NCBI GenBank assembly: GCA_964017045.1
Contig: OZ024807.1
Coordinates: 15,675,941-15,739,940, forward strand
DNA from: Omphiscola glabra
Lineage: Eukaryota > Mollusca > Gastropoda > Lymnaeidae
Reading direction: 5' to 3'
Length of the DNA stretch: 64,000 bases
Shown: one piece after another, positions 45,701 through 58,100 of the stretch
How positions within the stretch are numbered: position 1 is the stretch's first letter
Layout of the letters: every line of letters starts with the position of its first letter
Notes under the pieces: model-generated
The model's input: the letters and a program-made list of their open reading frames with translations, nothing else
The model's database searches: none
What the model was told of the DNA's origin: nothing
Position numbers and translations under genes: made by a program

Positions 45701-47375
45701 AATGACAGGTGATTCTCATTTAATGGTCAAACGTTACAGGTGAGAATGACAGGTGACTCACATTTAATGGTCAAACGTTACAGGTGAGAATGACAGGTGA
45801 CTCACATTTAATGGTCAAACGTTACAGGTGAGAATGACAGGTGACTCACATTTAATGGTCAAACGTTACAGGTGAGAATGACAGGTGACTCACATATAAT
45901 GGTCAAACGTTACAGGTGAGAATGACAGGTGAGAATGACAAGGGACACACTTTTAATGGTCAAACGTTACAGGTGAGAAGGACAAGGGACTCACATTTAA
46001 TGATAAAGTGTTATAGGTGAGAATGACAGGTGACTCACACTTAACAGTCAAACGTTACAGGTGAGAATGACAGGTGACTCACATTTAATGGTCAAACGTT
46101 ACAGGCGAGAATGACAGGTGACTCACATTTAATGGTCAAACGTTACAGGCGAGAATGACAGGTGACTCACATTTAATGGTCAAACGTTACAGGCGAGAAT
46201 GACAGGTGACTCACATTTAATGGTCAAACGTTACAGGCGAGAATGACAGGTGACTCATGTATAAGGTGGAACCATTGCCGGCGAGAGTAACAAGTGGCTC
46301 ATATTTGAGATGAAACCTTTCAGGTAGGAATGACCAAGGAGTTGATGCGGAAGAACCTTTTTAGCCTTAGGCGGTAGAGCCTCCTGTGTCAAACAAGGGT
46401 CAGGTGTCCTCAAACGATAGAAATTAGATGTGTGCTGTATAACAATCCCAAATAAAAATCACTAACAATCATAATAATAATAGAATGCAAAAAAAATACA
46501 GTTTGTACGATGCTGGACAGCAAATTAGGATTACGGCCGACTAGGCTGGTGGTCTTTTCGGAATAATAATTACCGACAAGGAAATCTGACTAAACCATTT
46601 CGACTGACCAGCTTCTCTTCGACTGTTTACCATTACGTCTCCATATACTGACCACTTTAGCAGTCTTAACTTCTCCTCAGACTGGCCACCATCACAATGT
46701 TAACTTCTCCACAGACTAGCCACTCTACCCAGGTGGGAACGTATTAAATATTTTTACCTTCCACCTCGTGTGCTGACATCCACTATCCATCACGTGCATC
46801 CAATCAGCACAGACTTCAGCATGTAAGTACTTACAAACAGTCATGGCCGGGTCAATTAGACTTAACGATGCTAGTATTTACCATCATTCATGGCAGGTCA
46901 ATGATGCCAGAAATTAAATTAATTTTTTTAGATATTTTTAGGGTTTTGGTTTGTAAATAATAGAATTCTACAATGTGTTAGATTTCACATTAAGGCAAGT
47001 TGTCGGAATGTGACTGCAGGCATCAGACGGGTTACTGATGACGGCAATGACCACATTAATAGAACAGGTAAGCGGGACAACTTGACAAATTGAAAAATTG
47101 CGTAGAAGGATATTATAAATTCTAAATGAAAATGTCCCTTCATTTTTCCCAACAGTGAGAGATTATTTCCCGATGTCGCCCGACTTCACCATTACCGGGA
47201 ATGCCCCAAAACCGATTGGGGCACCTGCCAGGTGGACACAATTGTAGACAACATCATGATGAGGTACACTGATCTGGACGAAAAAGTCTTCAAAGTAAGA
47301 AGAGAAACATCCCCACAGCGGGGGTTAAAGGTAGTGAAAGGTGACGCCCATGACAGTGTCATGCTAACACTATAA
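42776..47375 (+). CDS. glycosyltransferase family 92 protein, copy C (5 exons)
   Basis: Exons: 42776-42913, 43138-44064, 45583-45695, 46715-46822, 47156-47375 (TAA stop); 501 residues. I chose the second in-frame Met because MTGEHSC aligns with MTSAHSC of copy B. The anchor spans about residues 28-44 (LLGISALALVFLTCVIL). The stem has one full decapeptide-like unit (TTRGPANATM) and Thr/Ser-rich flanks. GT92 motifs: GRIALCGK, EWFEMQRILGVDKILIYDL, SHDLDEMIIPR with Asp337 and Asp339. Exon 3 reads FFFHTEYFITTWQPTNPEED; exon 4 RWERIKYFYL; exon 5 LHHYRECPKTDWGTC. C and D are each other's closest relatives. Two tandem arrays begin exactly at its splice donors: four 32-bp units at the exon 2 end and thirteen 44-bp units at the exon 3 end. 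Reading through either first donor meets a stop, so only the first donor of each array gives the full protein. Confidence 0.9.
44041..44170. repeat. 32-bp repeat over the GT92-C exon 2 donor
   Basis: Four units containing CTGAAAACACTGTTTGAG followed by GTAATCTT. The first unit is the true exon 2 end (donor at 44065); the other three replicate coding end plus donor. GT92-D has one and a half units at the matching place (56684-56740). Confidence 0.9.
44990..45378. repeat. 12-bp minisatellite in GT92-C intron 2
   Basis: About 31 units of AGCAATACGGTA, AGCAATAGGGTC and AGAAATAGGGTC. About a dozen carry GGTAAG, a strong donor-like hexamer. The array ends about 200 bp before exon 3. Open frames on both strands are period artefacts. 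Confidence 0.92.
45675..46262. repeat. 44-bp repeat over the GT92-C exon 3 donor
   Basis: Thirteen units containing ATGGTCAAACGTTACAG then GTGAGAATGACAGGTGAC. Unit 1 is the end of exon 3 and its donor at 45696. Units 2-7 and 9 keep CAG/GTGAG, unit 8 has TAG/GTGAG, and units 10-13 all carry CAG/GCGAG, which loses the GT. GT92-D has about three degenerate units at the same place. Confidence 0.93.
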
Positions 47376-49024
47376 AATGGTTGGGATTACTGAAAAAAGA
47401 CTATTATTGTCCGTGAAGCCACAGTTACCATTACAACTAATATGGTCGTCTGCCATCGCAGTGACACCAAACAAAAATGCTCTGGTTAGATAGATTTTGT
47501 AACTATGTGGTATGTTGCCTTAGAACAGTGAGTCTATCCAATTGTTAAAAAGAACTTAAACTCAACTTAAAACTGTTGCCGGAAAAAAACAAAATCAAAC
47601 TGTCATGCCAGCCAAAATTTGTTTCATTGATTAAAAAAAGAAGTTATTCAATGCCATGCATAAATCTGCTCAGTTATATATGCCCGTGGCTTCAATACCT
47701 TTGGCTGGACGCGAACAAAGAAACACACGAAGCTAAAGCGAAGTTGATATAACTAAGTTAATGATTAACCTGAAAAAAGTACTATTTTTTCCGTATAAAT
47801 CCTTCATAAAATGTGATATCGAGCAGTTCGGGTGGGGGGGGTGGGGGGTGTTGAAAACAGGCATTCAAGTGAGAATGCATTTAGTGCTTTTTCCCTTAAG
47901 GCTCGCAACCGCAGATTTTTTTTTCACTCCCTTGAATTGTATTCATACTCTTAATGACGCAACCGCTCTTGCACTTCAGATTTATTTCACCAACTATTTC
48001 AGAAAAACAAAGAATATATGACGTCACCAAACGCACTTGGGATATTTGTTTTCAAAGAATCTCATTTAGCGCAGTCATCGGGAATTTCATTTCCTTCATT
48101 TTTTCCCTTGAAGTTGAGGAGCCACTTATTTTGTAAGGCTGAAAATTATAGAGAATGTGTTGTCATCGGTAATGTCTATGTGCCAAGTTTCAGTTCGATA
48201 GGTTGGCTGAAAGTGAGTCAGTTAGCAGTCCAAAGATTTTGCCGGTCACCCAGCCAGCCACGAAGTTAATCTAGAGGTTTATTTTTTTAGAAAAAAACCA
48301 TATCCTGTCTGTTACGTATGGTCTTAATTTAGGATGAATAAATTTTTTAACCAACCGAAATGCCGATTTTTGTTCCTATAAACACATTATTCGTTGTTAC
48401 AAATAGTTTTGTTTACGTTGACTCCCGTTTAGGTACGAAACCTCAATTTGATCAAATATTTTTAACATTCGTGACAAGTAAGGGGAAACAAATAACAGGC
48501 AAGACGTTGTTATCTATCGTGGATCTCAGGTGATGTAACAGCTGCAGGTTCTTCCATCAACTCCGTTTCAAAAACAGTTCTATTGAATAAGTCAACCTTT
48601 TCAAGAGTGTCACCAGTTATACGCTCTACTCGTTTTCAGCAACGTCCCATTGTAATTTCATGGGTTTGTTTTTCACTACATGATTCTTTTCTGAAATTGA
48701 AGTACCGCATTAACGACGTGGCCAACACGTCATAATATGGAGCACCCTATTGACCTAGAATATGTTGGAGTTAGAGATACAGTTATTAACAAGTCAGCAG
48801 ACGTTGTAAAATTGGCTGATTGGCCAAGATTTGTATAAATGTATCAATATTTAAAGAAAAAACAACAACATTTAAAAAAATAATTTTTGTCTAGTTATAC
48901 TTATAAATTATAGGATTGGGTTAAATAAATCATAACACATTGGCCTATTTATATTTAGAGACTAGTAAATTAACAAATGTACGTCACTTAAATAAAATAT
49001 AATATAAGGTAATATAAGATATAC
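47376..49024. other. intergenic DNA between GT92-C and D
   Basis: Contains the second copy of the dispersed repeat of GT92-B intron 2 at about 47780-48265 and otherwise AT-rich DNA. No exon recognised. Confidence 0.55.
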
Positions 49025-49222
49025 GATTGTCAAGAGTACTGGTAGTGGCAATAGTCATACAACAATGTGACGGTAGTACTGGTAGTGGCAATAGTCATAC
49101 GACAATGTGACAGTATTACTGGTAGTGACAATAGTCATACGACAATGTGATAGTACTATTGGTAGTGACAATATTCATGCGACAATGTGACAGAAGTACA
49201 GGTAGTGGCAATAGTCATACGT
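49025..49222. repeat. ~43-bp repeat
   Basis: About four and a half units containing ACTGGTAGTGGCAATAGTCA and ACGACAATGTGAC. Confidence 0.85.
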
Positions 49223-50059
49223 CGATATTATTAGATCCATTTTTTTTCGTAAGGTATTGAAAACATTGGTAATGAAGTTGAAAGCATAAAATATGTCTTT
49301 ATTATAGAAAACTTAACTGCACTGGAAAAAAAAAAACTTCAGTCAAAAGATTTGAGAGAATCTCAAGCGGTTGGCGCATGGTCCTAATAAACATTCATCT
49401 CGTCTAAAACCAATTTTTATTGATCCTCTCAGCACATAATTTCCACATTGTATTACAAGTCCAGCGCCCTTATGGCTTTGTTAAATGAAATCCTGAAATA
49501 ATAGTTTATTGATATGTATTTGTGTCATCACCTCAAGCTGTCTCTCAACCTTTATAAAGATAATTCAAAGTCTATTGGCTCAGCACTCTGCATCGCCATC
49601 AGGTGCAATTTGTCGTAATCAAGAAATGTAACAAGCCGCGGTTTTTTTAAAGGAAATATTGACTTATTTCGCATACGATGTATGTCATTGATTAGTATGA
49701 CATATGCAAGGTCATGGGACAAGAGGTCATATGCATCCTTTAAAAAAAAAAAGAAGAAAACTTAACTCTCGTGAGTCTTACGCCAAAACAGCACATTTTT
49801 TAACAGTTGTCTTTTTCTTTCTATATTTGAGGACCCACCATCAATGTATTGATTATTCTGGCTCCTGGTCTGAACTCAGACTTTGCCTTCCCTTAAATAA
49901 GTTACCGTCCAAGGCAAACGAGTCCTATCCACCTGGTCAGTTTTCTTACCTATAGTTTAGTATTTTTTAAAAAAGAAATTAAGTTGAAATTACCTATGCA
50001 ACGCTTATTAAACCCATGCTGACGCATACAAAAAATGTGTATATTGATATTTCAATCGT
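49223..50059. other. intergenic DNA
   Basis: Nothing recognised; A/T-rich with short homopolymers. Confidence 0.45.
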
Positions 50060-50228
50060 TTTGGTCTTTTCTATTTGGTCTTTTGTATTTGGTCTTTTGT
50101 ATTTGGTCTTTTGTCTTTTCTCTTTGGTCTTTTCTATTTGGTCTTTTGTATTTGGTCTTTTCTATTTGGTCTTTTGTATTTGGTCTTTTGTCTTTTCTCT
50201 TTGGTCTTTTCTTTCTGGTTTTCTTAGT
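50060..50228. repeat. ~14-bp pyrimidine-rich repeat
   Basis: Units of TTTGGTCTTTTGTA and TTTGGTCTTTTCTA with occasional TCTTTTCTC inserts. Confidence 0.85.
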
Positions 50229-50654
50229 TTAGAATTTGTTCTGTAAGATACTTCAATGATAAAAAAAATGCTTGCGTTCAATTATTTTGTATCAATATCT
50301 CAGTGTGTTAGGGCTGCAAGATAGCGGGAATTTGCAATCGGTGTTTGCATTATCCCCGGTCAGCTGCCAGCTGTGACAGTAAGTCGTTGTCATGTTGTAT
50401 GACTGGACGTGGTGACCTGATTGCCCTGTGTTGTTGTCATTGTGTATGACTGGACGTGGTGTTGTTGTTTTCATGAATGTTTAAACTTATGTGTGTGAAT
50501 ATTGGTCGGAGAACTGGAGTGAGAGATCATGTGATGTACGGTAGGAAAAGAATGTAGAATGGGGAAGGAAGGTTAGTTTTTACACAGACCACGGGCTTGA
50601 CTTGGCATTTTATTAAACTAATACACAATGCAAAGTTAACATATTCTTGACATG

Positions 50655-50735
50655 ACCGGCTAGTTTTAGCGTGACTGGGTTTTTTTCTGGGTTTTTGTCT
50701 GGGTTGTTGTCTGGGTTTTTGTCTGGGTTTCAACA
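50655..50735. repeat. 12-bp repeat
   Basis: About five to six units of CTGGGTTTTTGT. Confidence 0.75.
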
Positions 50736-50759
50736 AGTTTTAAATTTACCCATTTTGTG

Positions 50760-51390
50760 CCCCATCGATATATTAATTCATATTATGTAGTATGTTCCTC
50801 AATTCATCCAGTCAGCCAGTTTAGGTAGTATGTTGCCCCATCGATATATTCAGTCATATTATGTGGTATGTTCATCCATTCATCCAGTCAGCCAGTTTAG
50901 GTAGTATGTTGCCCCATCGATATTTTCAGTCATATTATGTATTATGTTCCTCCATTCATCCAGTCAGCCAGTTTAGGTAGTATGTTTTCCCATCGATATA
51001 TTCAGCCATATTATGTCGTATGTTGCCCCATCCATCCAGTCATACAGTTTATGTAGTATGCTGTTCCATCGATCCAGTCAGCCAGCTATGTAGTATGTTG
51101 CCCAATCCATGCAGTGAGCCAGTTTATGTAGTATTTTGCCCCATCAATCCAGTCAGCCATATTATGTAGTATGTTGCCCCATCGATCCAGTTTATGTAGT
51201 ATGTTGCCCTATCCATCCAGTCAGACAGTTTATTTAGTATGTTGCCCCATCGATCCAGTCAGCCATATTATATAGTGTCTTGCCCCATCGATCCAGTTAT
51301 GTAGTATGTTGCCCAATCGATCCAGTCCGCCAGGTTGTGTAGTATGTTGCCCCATACATCGAGTCAGCATTATTATGTAGTATGTTGCGC
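50760..51390. repeat. degenerate compound repeat
   Basis: Units sharing TATGTTGCCCCATCGAT, CCAGTCAGCCAGTTTA and GTAGTATG, first in about 60-bp blocks and then in shorter mixed-length units. Confidence 0.8.
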
Positions 51391-51707
51391 ATTGCCTTAG
51401 GGCCCTCCTAATAGCAAATATCAATTCTAAAACATAGGCCCACTATAGGTGACATTGCTTGAACAGCGTTTGTTGGTAACAACAACAAAAGACTGTAATA
51501 AAATAGATCAATCGAAACGTGTCATACTTTGTTTTACAACACATGGTGGCAGAATATCCTTGGACGTAGTGGCCTATAGGTCTGACTACCATTATTTGTG
51601 AGGTCGCCTTCCCAAATTTTCAAACTACATCATTTCAACTGTTTGATATATAACTACTAGAAACCTTGTTGACAGTATTGGATACGTGCCCCAAACTTCT
51701 CCATATG

Positions 51708-52402
51708 CTTAACCATTCAGCCATTTAACCATTCAGCCATTTAACCATTCAGCCATTTAACCATTCAGCCATTTAACCATTCAGCCATTTAACCATTCGG
51801 CCATTTAACCATTCAGCCATTTAACCATTCATCCATTTAACCATTCAGCCATTTAACCATTCAGCCATTTAACCATTCAGCCATTTAACCATTCAGTCAT
51901 ATAACCATTCAGCCATTTAACCATTCAGCCATTTAACCATTCAGCCATTTAACCATTCAGCCATTTAACCATTCAGCCATTTAACCATTCAGCCATTTAA
52001 CCATTCAGCCATTTAACCATCCAACCAAATAACCATTCAGCCATTTAACCATTCAGCCATTTAACCATTCAGCCATTTAACCATTCAGCCATTTAACCAT
52101 TCAGCCATTTAACCATTCAGCCATTTAACCATCCAACCAAATAACCATTCAGCCATTTAACCATTCAGCCATTTAACCATTCAGCCATTTAACCATTTAA
52201 CCATTCAGCCATTTAACCATTCAGCCATTTAACCATCCAACCAAATAACCATTCAGCCATTTAACCATTCAGCCATTTAACCATTCAGCCATTTAACCAT
52301 TCAGCCATTTAACCATTCAGCCATTTAACCATTCAGCCATTTAACCATTCAGCCATTTAACCATTCAACCATTTAACCATTCAGCCATTTAACCATTGAA
52401 AC
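51708..52402. repeat. 16-bp minisatellite
   Basis: About 42 units of CCATTCAGCCATTTAA. A variant CATCCAACCAAATAA recurs three times, at about 52017, 52131 and 52235, pointing to block duplication within the array. Confidence 0.93.
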
Positions 52403-53095
52403 GTTTAATCCCATCATTCGTAGGCATTGATCTGGCCACAACGGAAGCCGATTACTCGATAGATGGAAAAGAAAAGTAGGCAGTATGAGCACAGTGGTCT
52501 AAGACATAAGTCTAAAATTTCTATTATATTAGCCAACCGATCCAAGCTAATTGTAACCTTTAAGCTCGTAAGTTCCGCTGGGGGGGGGGGGGGGGGGGGG
52601 GGGGCAGAGGTGTTGGCATGTTTAAAAAAAATATATATTTCAATTTTTTTTTTTTTCAAAATCTGAAATATACGTTATTATGTTTACTATTATTAATGAA
52701 AAGTGTGATTTGAAAGACATTTTTACTTTATTTTCGGTATTTTAAATTTGCAAAAGAATTGTATGTCATTAGTTAAAGGGGGTAAATGAATGGCATTTGC
52801 GGTTCATTAGGTGTGTGTGTGGGGGATGTTGGATGCGAGTTTGTGTGTGATAGAGCGTGATAAAGAGTGGTGTGTCTTTGTGTGTGTGTGAGTGTGTATG
52901 TGTGAGCGAGTGTGTGTGTGTGTATGTGTGTAAACCACCTAGATACCTTTTTATGTCATTTTTGTTTTCGAAAATGTACAACGTTTCTTGTAATTATTTG
53001 TAAATTGTCTTATCTTTATTATATTATCATTATTTTACATAATTTTATTAATTGATGAGAGCCATTAAATATATTTTTTTAAATTATGCATTGAT
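52403..53095. other. intergenic DNA with simple repeats
   Basis: Contains a G run of about 24 at 52579-52602 and a TG-rich microsatellite at about 52810-52935. No gene recognised. Confidence 0.6.
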
Positions 53096-53099
53096 AACA

Positions 53100-53462
53100 T
53101 CCATGTAATGTACACTAGTTTTCCTATTTATTGACCAGAGCCATTTAATGTACACTAGTTTTCCTATTTATTGATCAGAGCCATTTAATGTACACTAGTT
53201 TTCCTATTTATTGATCAGAGCCATTTAATGTACACTAGTTTTCCTATTTATTGACCAGAGCCATTTAATGTACACTAGTTTTCCTATTTATTGACCAGAG
53301 CCATTTAATGTACACTAGTTTTCCTATTTATTGACCAGAGCCATTTAATGTACACTAGTTTTCCTATTTATTGATCAGAGCCATTTAATGTACACTAGTT
53401 TTCCTATTTATTGATAAGAGCCATTTAATGTACACTAGTTTTCCTATTTATTGATCAGATCC
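53100..53462. repeat. 40-bp minisatellite
   Basis: Nine nearly identical 40-bp units: CCATTTAATGTACACTAGTT then TTCCTATTTATTGATCAGAG. Confidence 0.95.
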
Positions 53463-54732
53463 ATGGAATGAACTTTGGATTTAAGCCGAATATCCGCGTA
53501 CAGATAATCGGATTAGTCATTAGATGTTATTTGCTGTACACAATGTTTAATATTTAGCCAAACACGGTATAGATTTCAAATCCGCTAAAGAAAAACACCA
53601 ATACTTTTTTTTTCCAAAGTTTTCTCTTCGTCAGACATCTGTTTTGATAATCACATCGATGAATTTCGCTGAGTGCAAGTTAAATAAAACTCTGCTATTA
53701 GAAAAACACATTTTATTTTGAATCATGCAAGCTCAAGGAGGTAAATAATTTCAGCTTGAGAACCGATGAACTAAGCTGTTGACTCATAACACCCCCACCC
53801 CCTCAACTGTCATGCCCCCCCTCCGTCACGCGCTGGTTACCAGGCCATTATGACATCTGCAGCACTGCTGAAATGTTTCGCTGCTGAAGTCAAAAACTTT
53901 TTTTTTGTCTGGCACTCATTGCGGGCTGAGAGTATCATCTCTGTGTCTTGTTATAGCATGTACCAACATGGCCGCCCACAGTCATTCATGACGTCATTCT
54001 CTTCACTGAGATTTCTTCAAAGCTTGAGCATCAAATAACAAATAAAATTAATAAGATAAAAAGTGGTTAGCTGTTTTTCGAGAGACGTGTAGAATTGTAT
54101 TTGATTAAAGTTCACATGATATTGACGTGGATCTGCACACCTGCTTTTCTCAGAAAGATCAAAATTAAGTTTAATTTTACAGGAAAGAGTTTGCCTTGTG
54201 TTTAATTAACAAAATAATAATTATTCCGGGCGATGTTACGTCGGTTTGAAAGAATTTCGTCTGAGCGACCGATTCAGACACAATTTTACATTATAAAGTG
54301 AAAGAAACAAGAGCTCTGCGTCGTCTCAAAACAAGTATTATGTTGAGTTAGGTTATATTTAGATAGTGCAGTAACCGTTGAGCTATATGGACATTATAAA
54401 TAAGTTAAGAATATAAACGGATAATGAATTTGGGTAGAAGATGTTAAAATTGGAAACCCTATTTGACTAGTCATTGCTTGCTTTAAGGCGTACAAGAATC
54501 ATTTCCTAAATATGTTTGAGCTAATAATGCGCAGTATATTGTTCGCATTATCAAACTGCTCAATCAGATCAACAGAATCAGAGACCCATACAGATCTACA
54601 TAGACCCAACCATACCCGCAATGATCCACATGCCCCATATTCTTTTATTGCCTTTAAAACTCATCAGAAGGTCTAAGTAGCAGGAGCTGCAAATAATCAC
54701 CACTCCAGCCCTCGGTCTACACCCGATTTAAG
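53463..54732. other. 5' flank of GT92-D
   Basis: No array and no recognised exon. It probably holds the promoter and any 5'-UTR exon of GT92-D, but I cannot point to a specific element. Confidence 0.45.
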
Positions 54733-55142
54733 ATGAACACACCACACTCGTTCAACGTTTTATATTTTCGGCCTAGAAGAGTAACAAATTGTCTGAGTGG
54801 CAGGAGAAATCTGTTAAAAATTATCTTGGCGATGATCCTACTGATAAATGTATTGTTTTATGCACAGGTAAGTATTTGACAGTTGTCTTTTTAATAACTT
54901 TCTCAGTTTATATAAAGATAGAAGGTAGTTGTTTTTTTTTCAATATCATATCGGAATACAAGCGACAACATATATTGAAAGAAGATCGTAAATACACTAG
55001 AACCTCCACCCCAGGCATCTGATTAAGCACATAATATAGACTTTGACCCAAAAGACGGTTAATAATTGCTTAAACTCATTTAAATTTCTGTCATTTTTTT
55101 TAGAAATAGTTAATTTGTTTCATAATTTTGATCAAAGGTGGT

Positions 55143-55178
<36 letters not shown>

Positions 55179-58100
55179 TATATGTATACATAAATATATA
55201 TATATATATGTATATAAATTAGCTTTTCTTTTGGTAAATACAAATATGATGTCCCTAAATTCTCCACGATGGCATGATATGATGTGGTGAAATGTGCAAC
55301 ACTCCGTGGACATGATAAATGCATTTTTTATTATTTCTTATAATATTAACTGATAATTGTGACGCACTGAACATTTGTTTATACCGTTGATTGTCTTGGT
55401 GACACTTATACAATTAATCATGTTTTTTTTTATTCCCTTTCAAAGTGCAACAGAACAGTACACGAATCCAGCGACACGAAAACCCAAAGGAAAACCCATG
55501 GAATAACTCCAGGAATAATCGAGGCAACAATGACAACCCGTGGACCAACCAATGCAACAATGACAACCCGTGGACCAGCCAATGCAGCGATGACAACCCG
55601 GGAACCAACCAATGCAGCGATGACAACCCGGGGACCAACCAATGCAGCGATGACAACCCGTGGACCAACCAATGCATCGATGACAACCCGGGGACCAACC
55701 AATGCATCGATGACAACGCGGGGACCAACCAATGCAGCGATGACAACCCGGGAACCAACCAATGCAGCGATGACAACCCGGGGACCAACCAATGCAGCGA
55801 TGACAACCCGTGGACCGACCAATGCAGCAATGACAACCCGGGGACCAACCAATACAGCGATGACAACCCGTGGAACAACCAATGCAACAATAACAACAAC
55901 TGGACCGTCCAGCAAAGAACCAGTGATTAAATATTTTATCAAAGTCAAAGAAGTTGAGCACTACATGTATTCAGCATTTGTTAACTCGGACAGTAACATC
56001 ACACGTGTTACAGATGTTACCAATGTAACGAGTGTTACTAACTATAATCTAAATGTTGTAATAACAAGCCTAGACGCATCTAATGAGACATACGAGTGTT
56101 GTGTCGTATTTAAAGACATTAAGGACCCTATTGTTACGCCAGCAAGACTCTATTTCAGCTACACTGGTAGAACAAATGTTTACCTAGCCCGGCAGTACAG
56201 CTGTTCAGTGCCGGTCAACTCATCGCAAAGTTTACCACAGAGAGTTACCCTCACCACTTCATCATCTTGTCCAAGTCATCCCAACGATTACGTCACAATT
56301 GAATACCCAACTCGGCATCATGGTCGTATAGCACTGTGTGGCAAGGTCGTTTATGGCGGTGGCCGTGACCCGGAAGAGATCATCGAATGGTTTGAGATGC
56401 AGCGTATTCTTGGAGTCGACAAAGTTCTGATCTACGATTTAGGAAATCATGATAACTTAACCCGCGTTTTTAGATATTACCAAAATTTAGGATTCTTAGA
56501 CGTGCAGCCATATGAGTTACCGGGAAAACAAAACAACAGAACATTTTCGGAAAAATTGAAATACTTTGATCAGTTTGATGAGGATGAGACAATGGCGGTG
56601 TTGGAATGCAGACAACGAATGGGGGGATATGATTATATCATAAGTCATGACCTGGACGAGATTATTATACCAAGGAAATATGTCACGCTGAAAACACTGT
56701 TTGAGGTAATCTTGTCACACTGAAAACACTGTCTCAGGCAACTTAAACCCCCCCCCCAACCCCCGAATGTCTAGCCCTAAAAAATAATGCTTCTAAATAT
56801 TAATCTCATAACTGTAGCATTATAACAAAGCTGTATGATTATCGTGGCCAGTCTGGATTTGACTGATGATAGCCAAATACGAGGTTGTAATATATAAAAA
56901 TAAAACAGAGTCAGTTTTCATGGCTATGTGGAAATCATGGATCGTTTATTTCAGATAGATTTCAACTTCAAACATGATTCCCGGTGACCTCTTCCTTTCA
57001 CAAATCAATAAATCCGCCCATGGGTGGGAAAGGAAGGATATTTGCTATGATTTATTTATTTATTTTCCAGTTTAGATCTTCACATTTGTCAATGGAAAAA
57101 TCGAAATTATTTTTTCTCTGTCTATAAATTTTGAATTAACTTAACGTTGCCAATGATATTTTAGCACATGATTACATGACATTTTACATGATAATTTACC
57201 CCAGGAACACAAGACGCTGTGCCCCAGGGCCGCGGCTTTCTTCTTCCACACGGAGTATTTCATTACAACTTGGCAGCCGACCAACCCAGAGGAGGACTTA
57301 ATGGTCAAACGTTACAGGTGAGAATGACAGGTGACTCACTTTTAATGGTCAAACGTTACAGGTGACAATGACAGTTGTATCAGATTTAATGGTGAAACGT
57401 TACATGTGACAATGACAAGTGACTCACATTTTAATTGTGGAAAGTCTCCTATGAGAATATGACATTTATCCATTTTTGAAACATGCTTGTCAAGACAATT
57501 CGCATTAGAAAGATAGGGCAAAAAAAAAAAAAGGTGATAAAATTGAGCGCAATTGTTACAGATCTAAATTTGGGACCGCACACGTTTAAAACTAAACCGG
57601 AAACGGTCACATCTAAACACTAACTAAATAAATTGAGTTCACTTCCTTGACAATTAAATCAAAATATGCGAAAAGTTGACTCTAGGGGTGTGGGATGGGG
57701 GTGTACGCTCAAATTTAGGGTGATGTTATTAAATTATTTCTGCCATTTAATGTGAAGCTTTTTAAAAGAGTTTGTCAACACCCTTGACATATCAATTGAG
57801 ATTTGAATGATCACGACAACAACAAAGTCGAATTCTCTAACAGTGTTAACTTCTTTAAAGACTGGCCAGCCGACATTGTCAACATATCCCCATACTGGCC
57901 ACTCTAACATGGTTAACTTCTCAGCATACTCGAAACACTAAGTTTGTTAACTTCTCAAACTACTCGAGACACTAAGTTTTTTAACTTCTCAACATAATCG
58001 AAACACTAACATTGTTAACTTCTCAACATTCTCGAAACACTAAGTTTGTTAACTTCTCAACATACTCGAAACACTAACATTGTTAACATACTCGAGACAC

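Noticed and set aside
55414..55961. Antisense and alternate-frame proteins over the GT92-D stem
   Set aside because: Shadows of the 30-bp coding repeat; only the frame continuous with the GT92 domain has unique conserved sequence and splice junctions.
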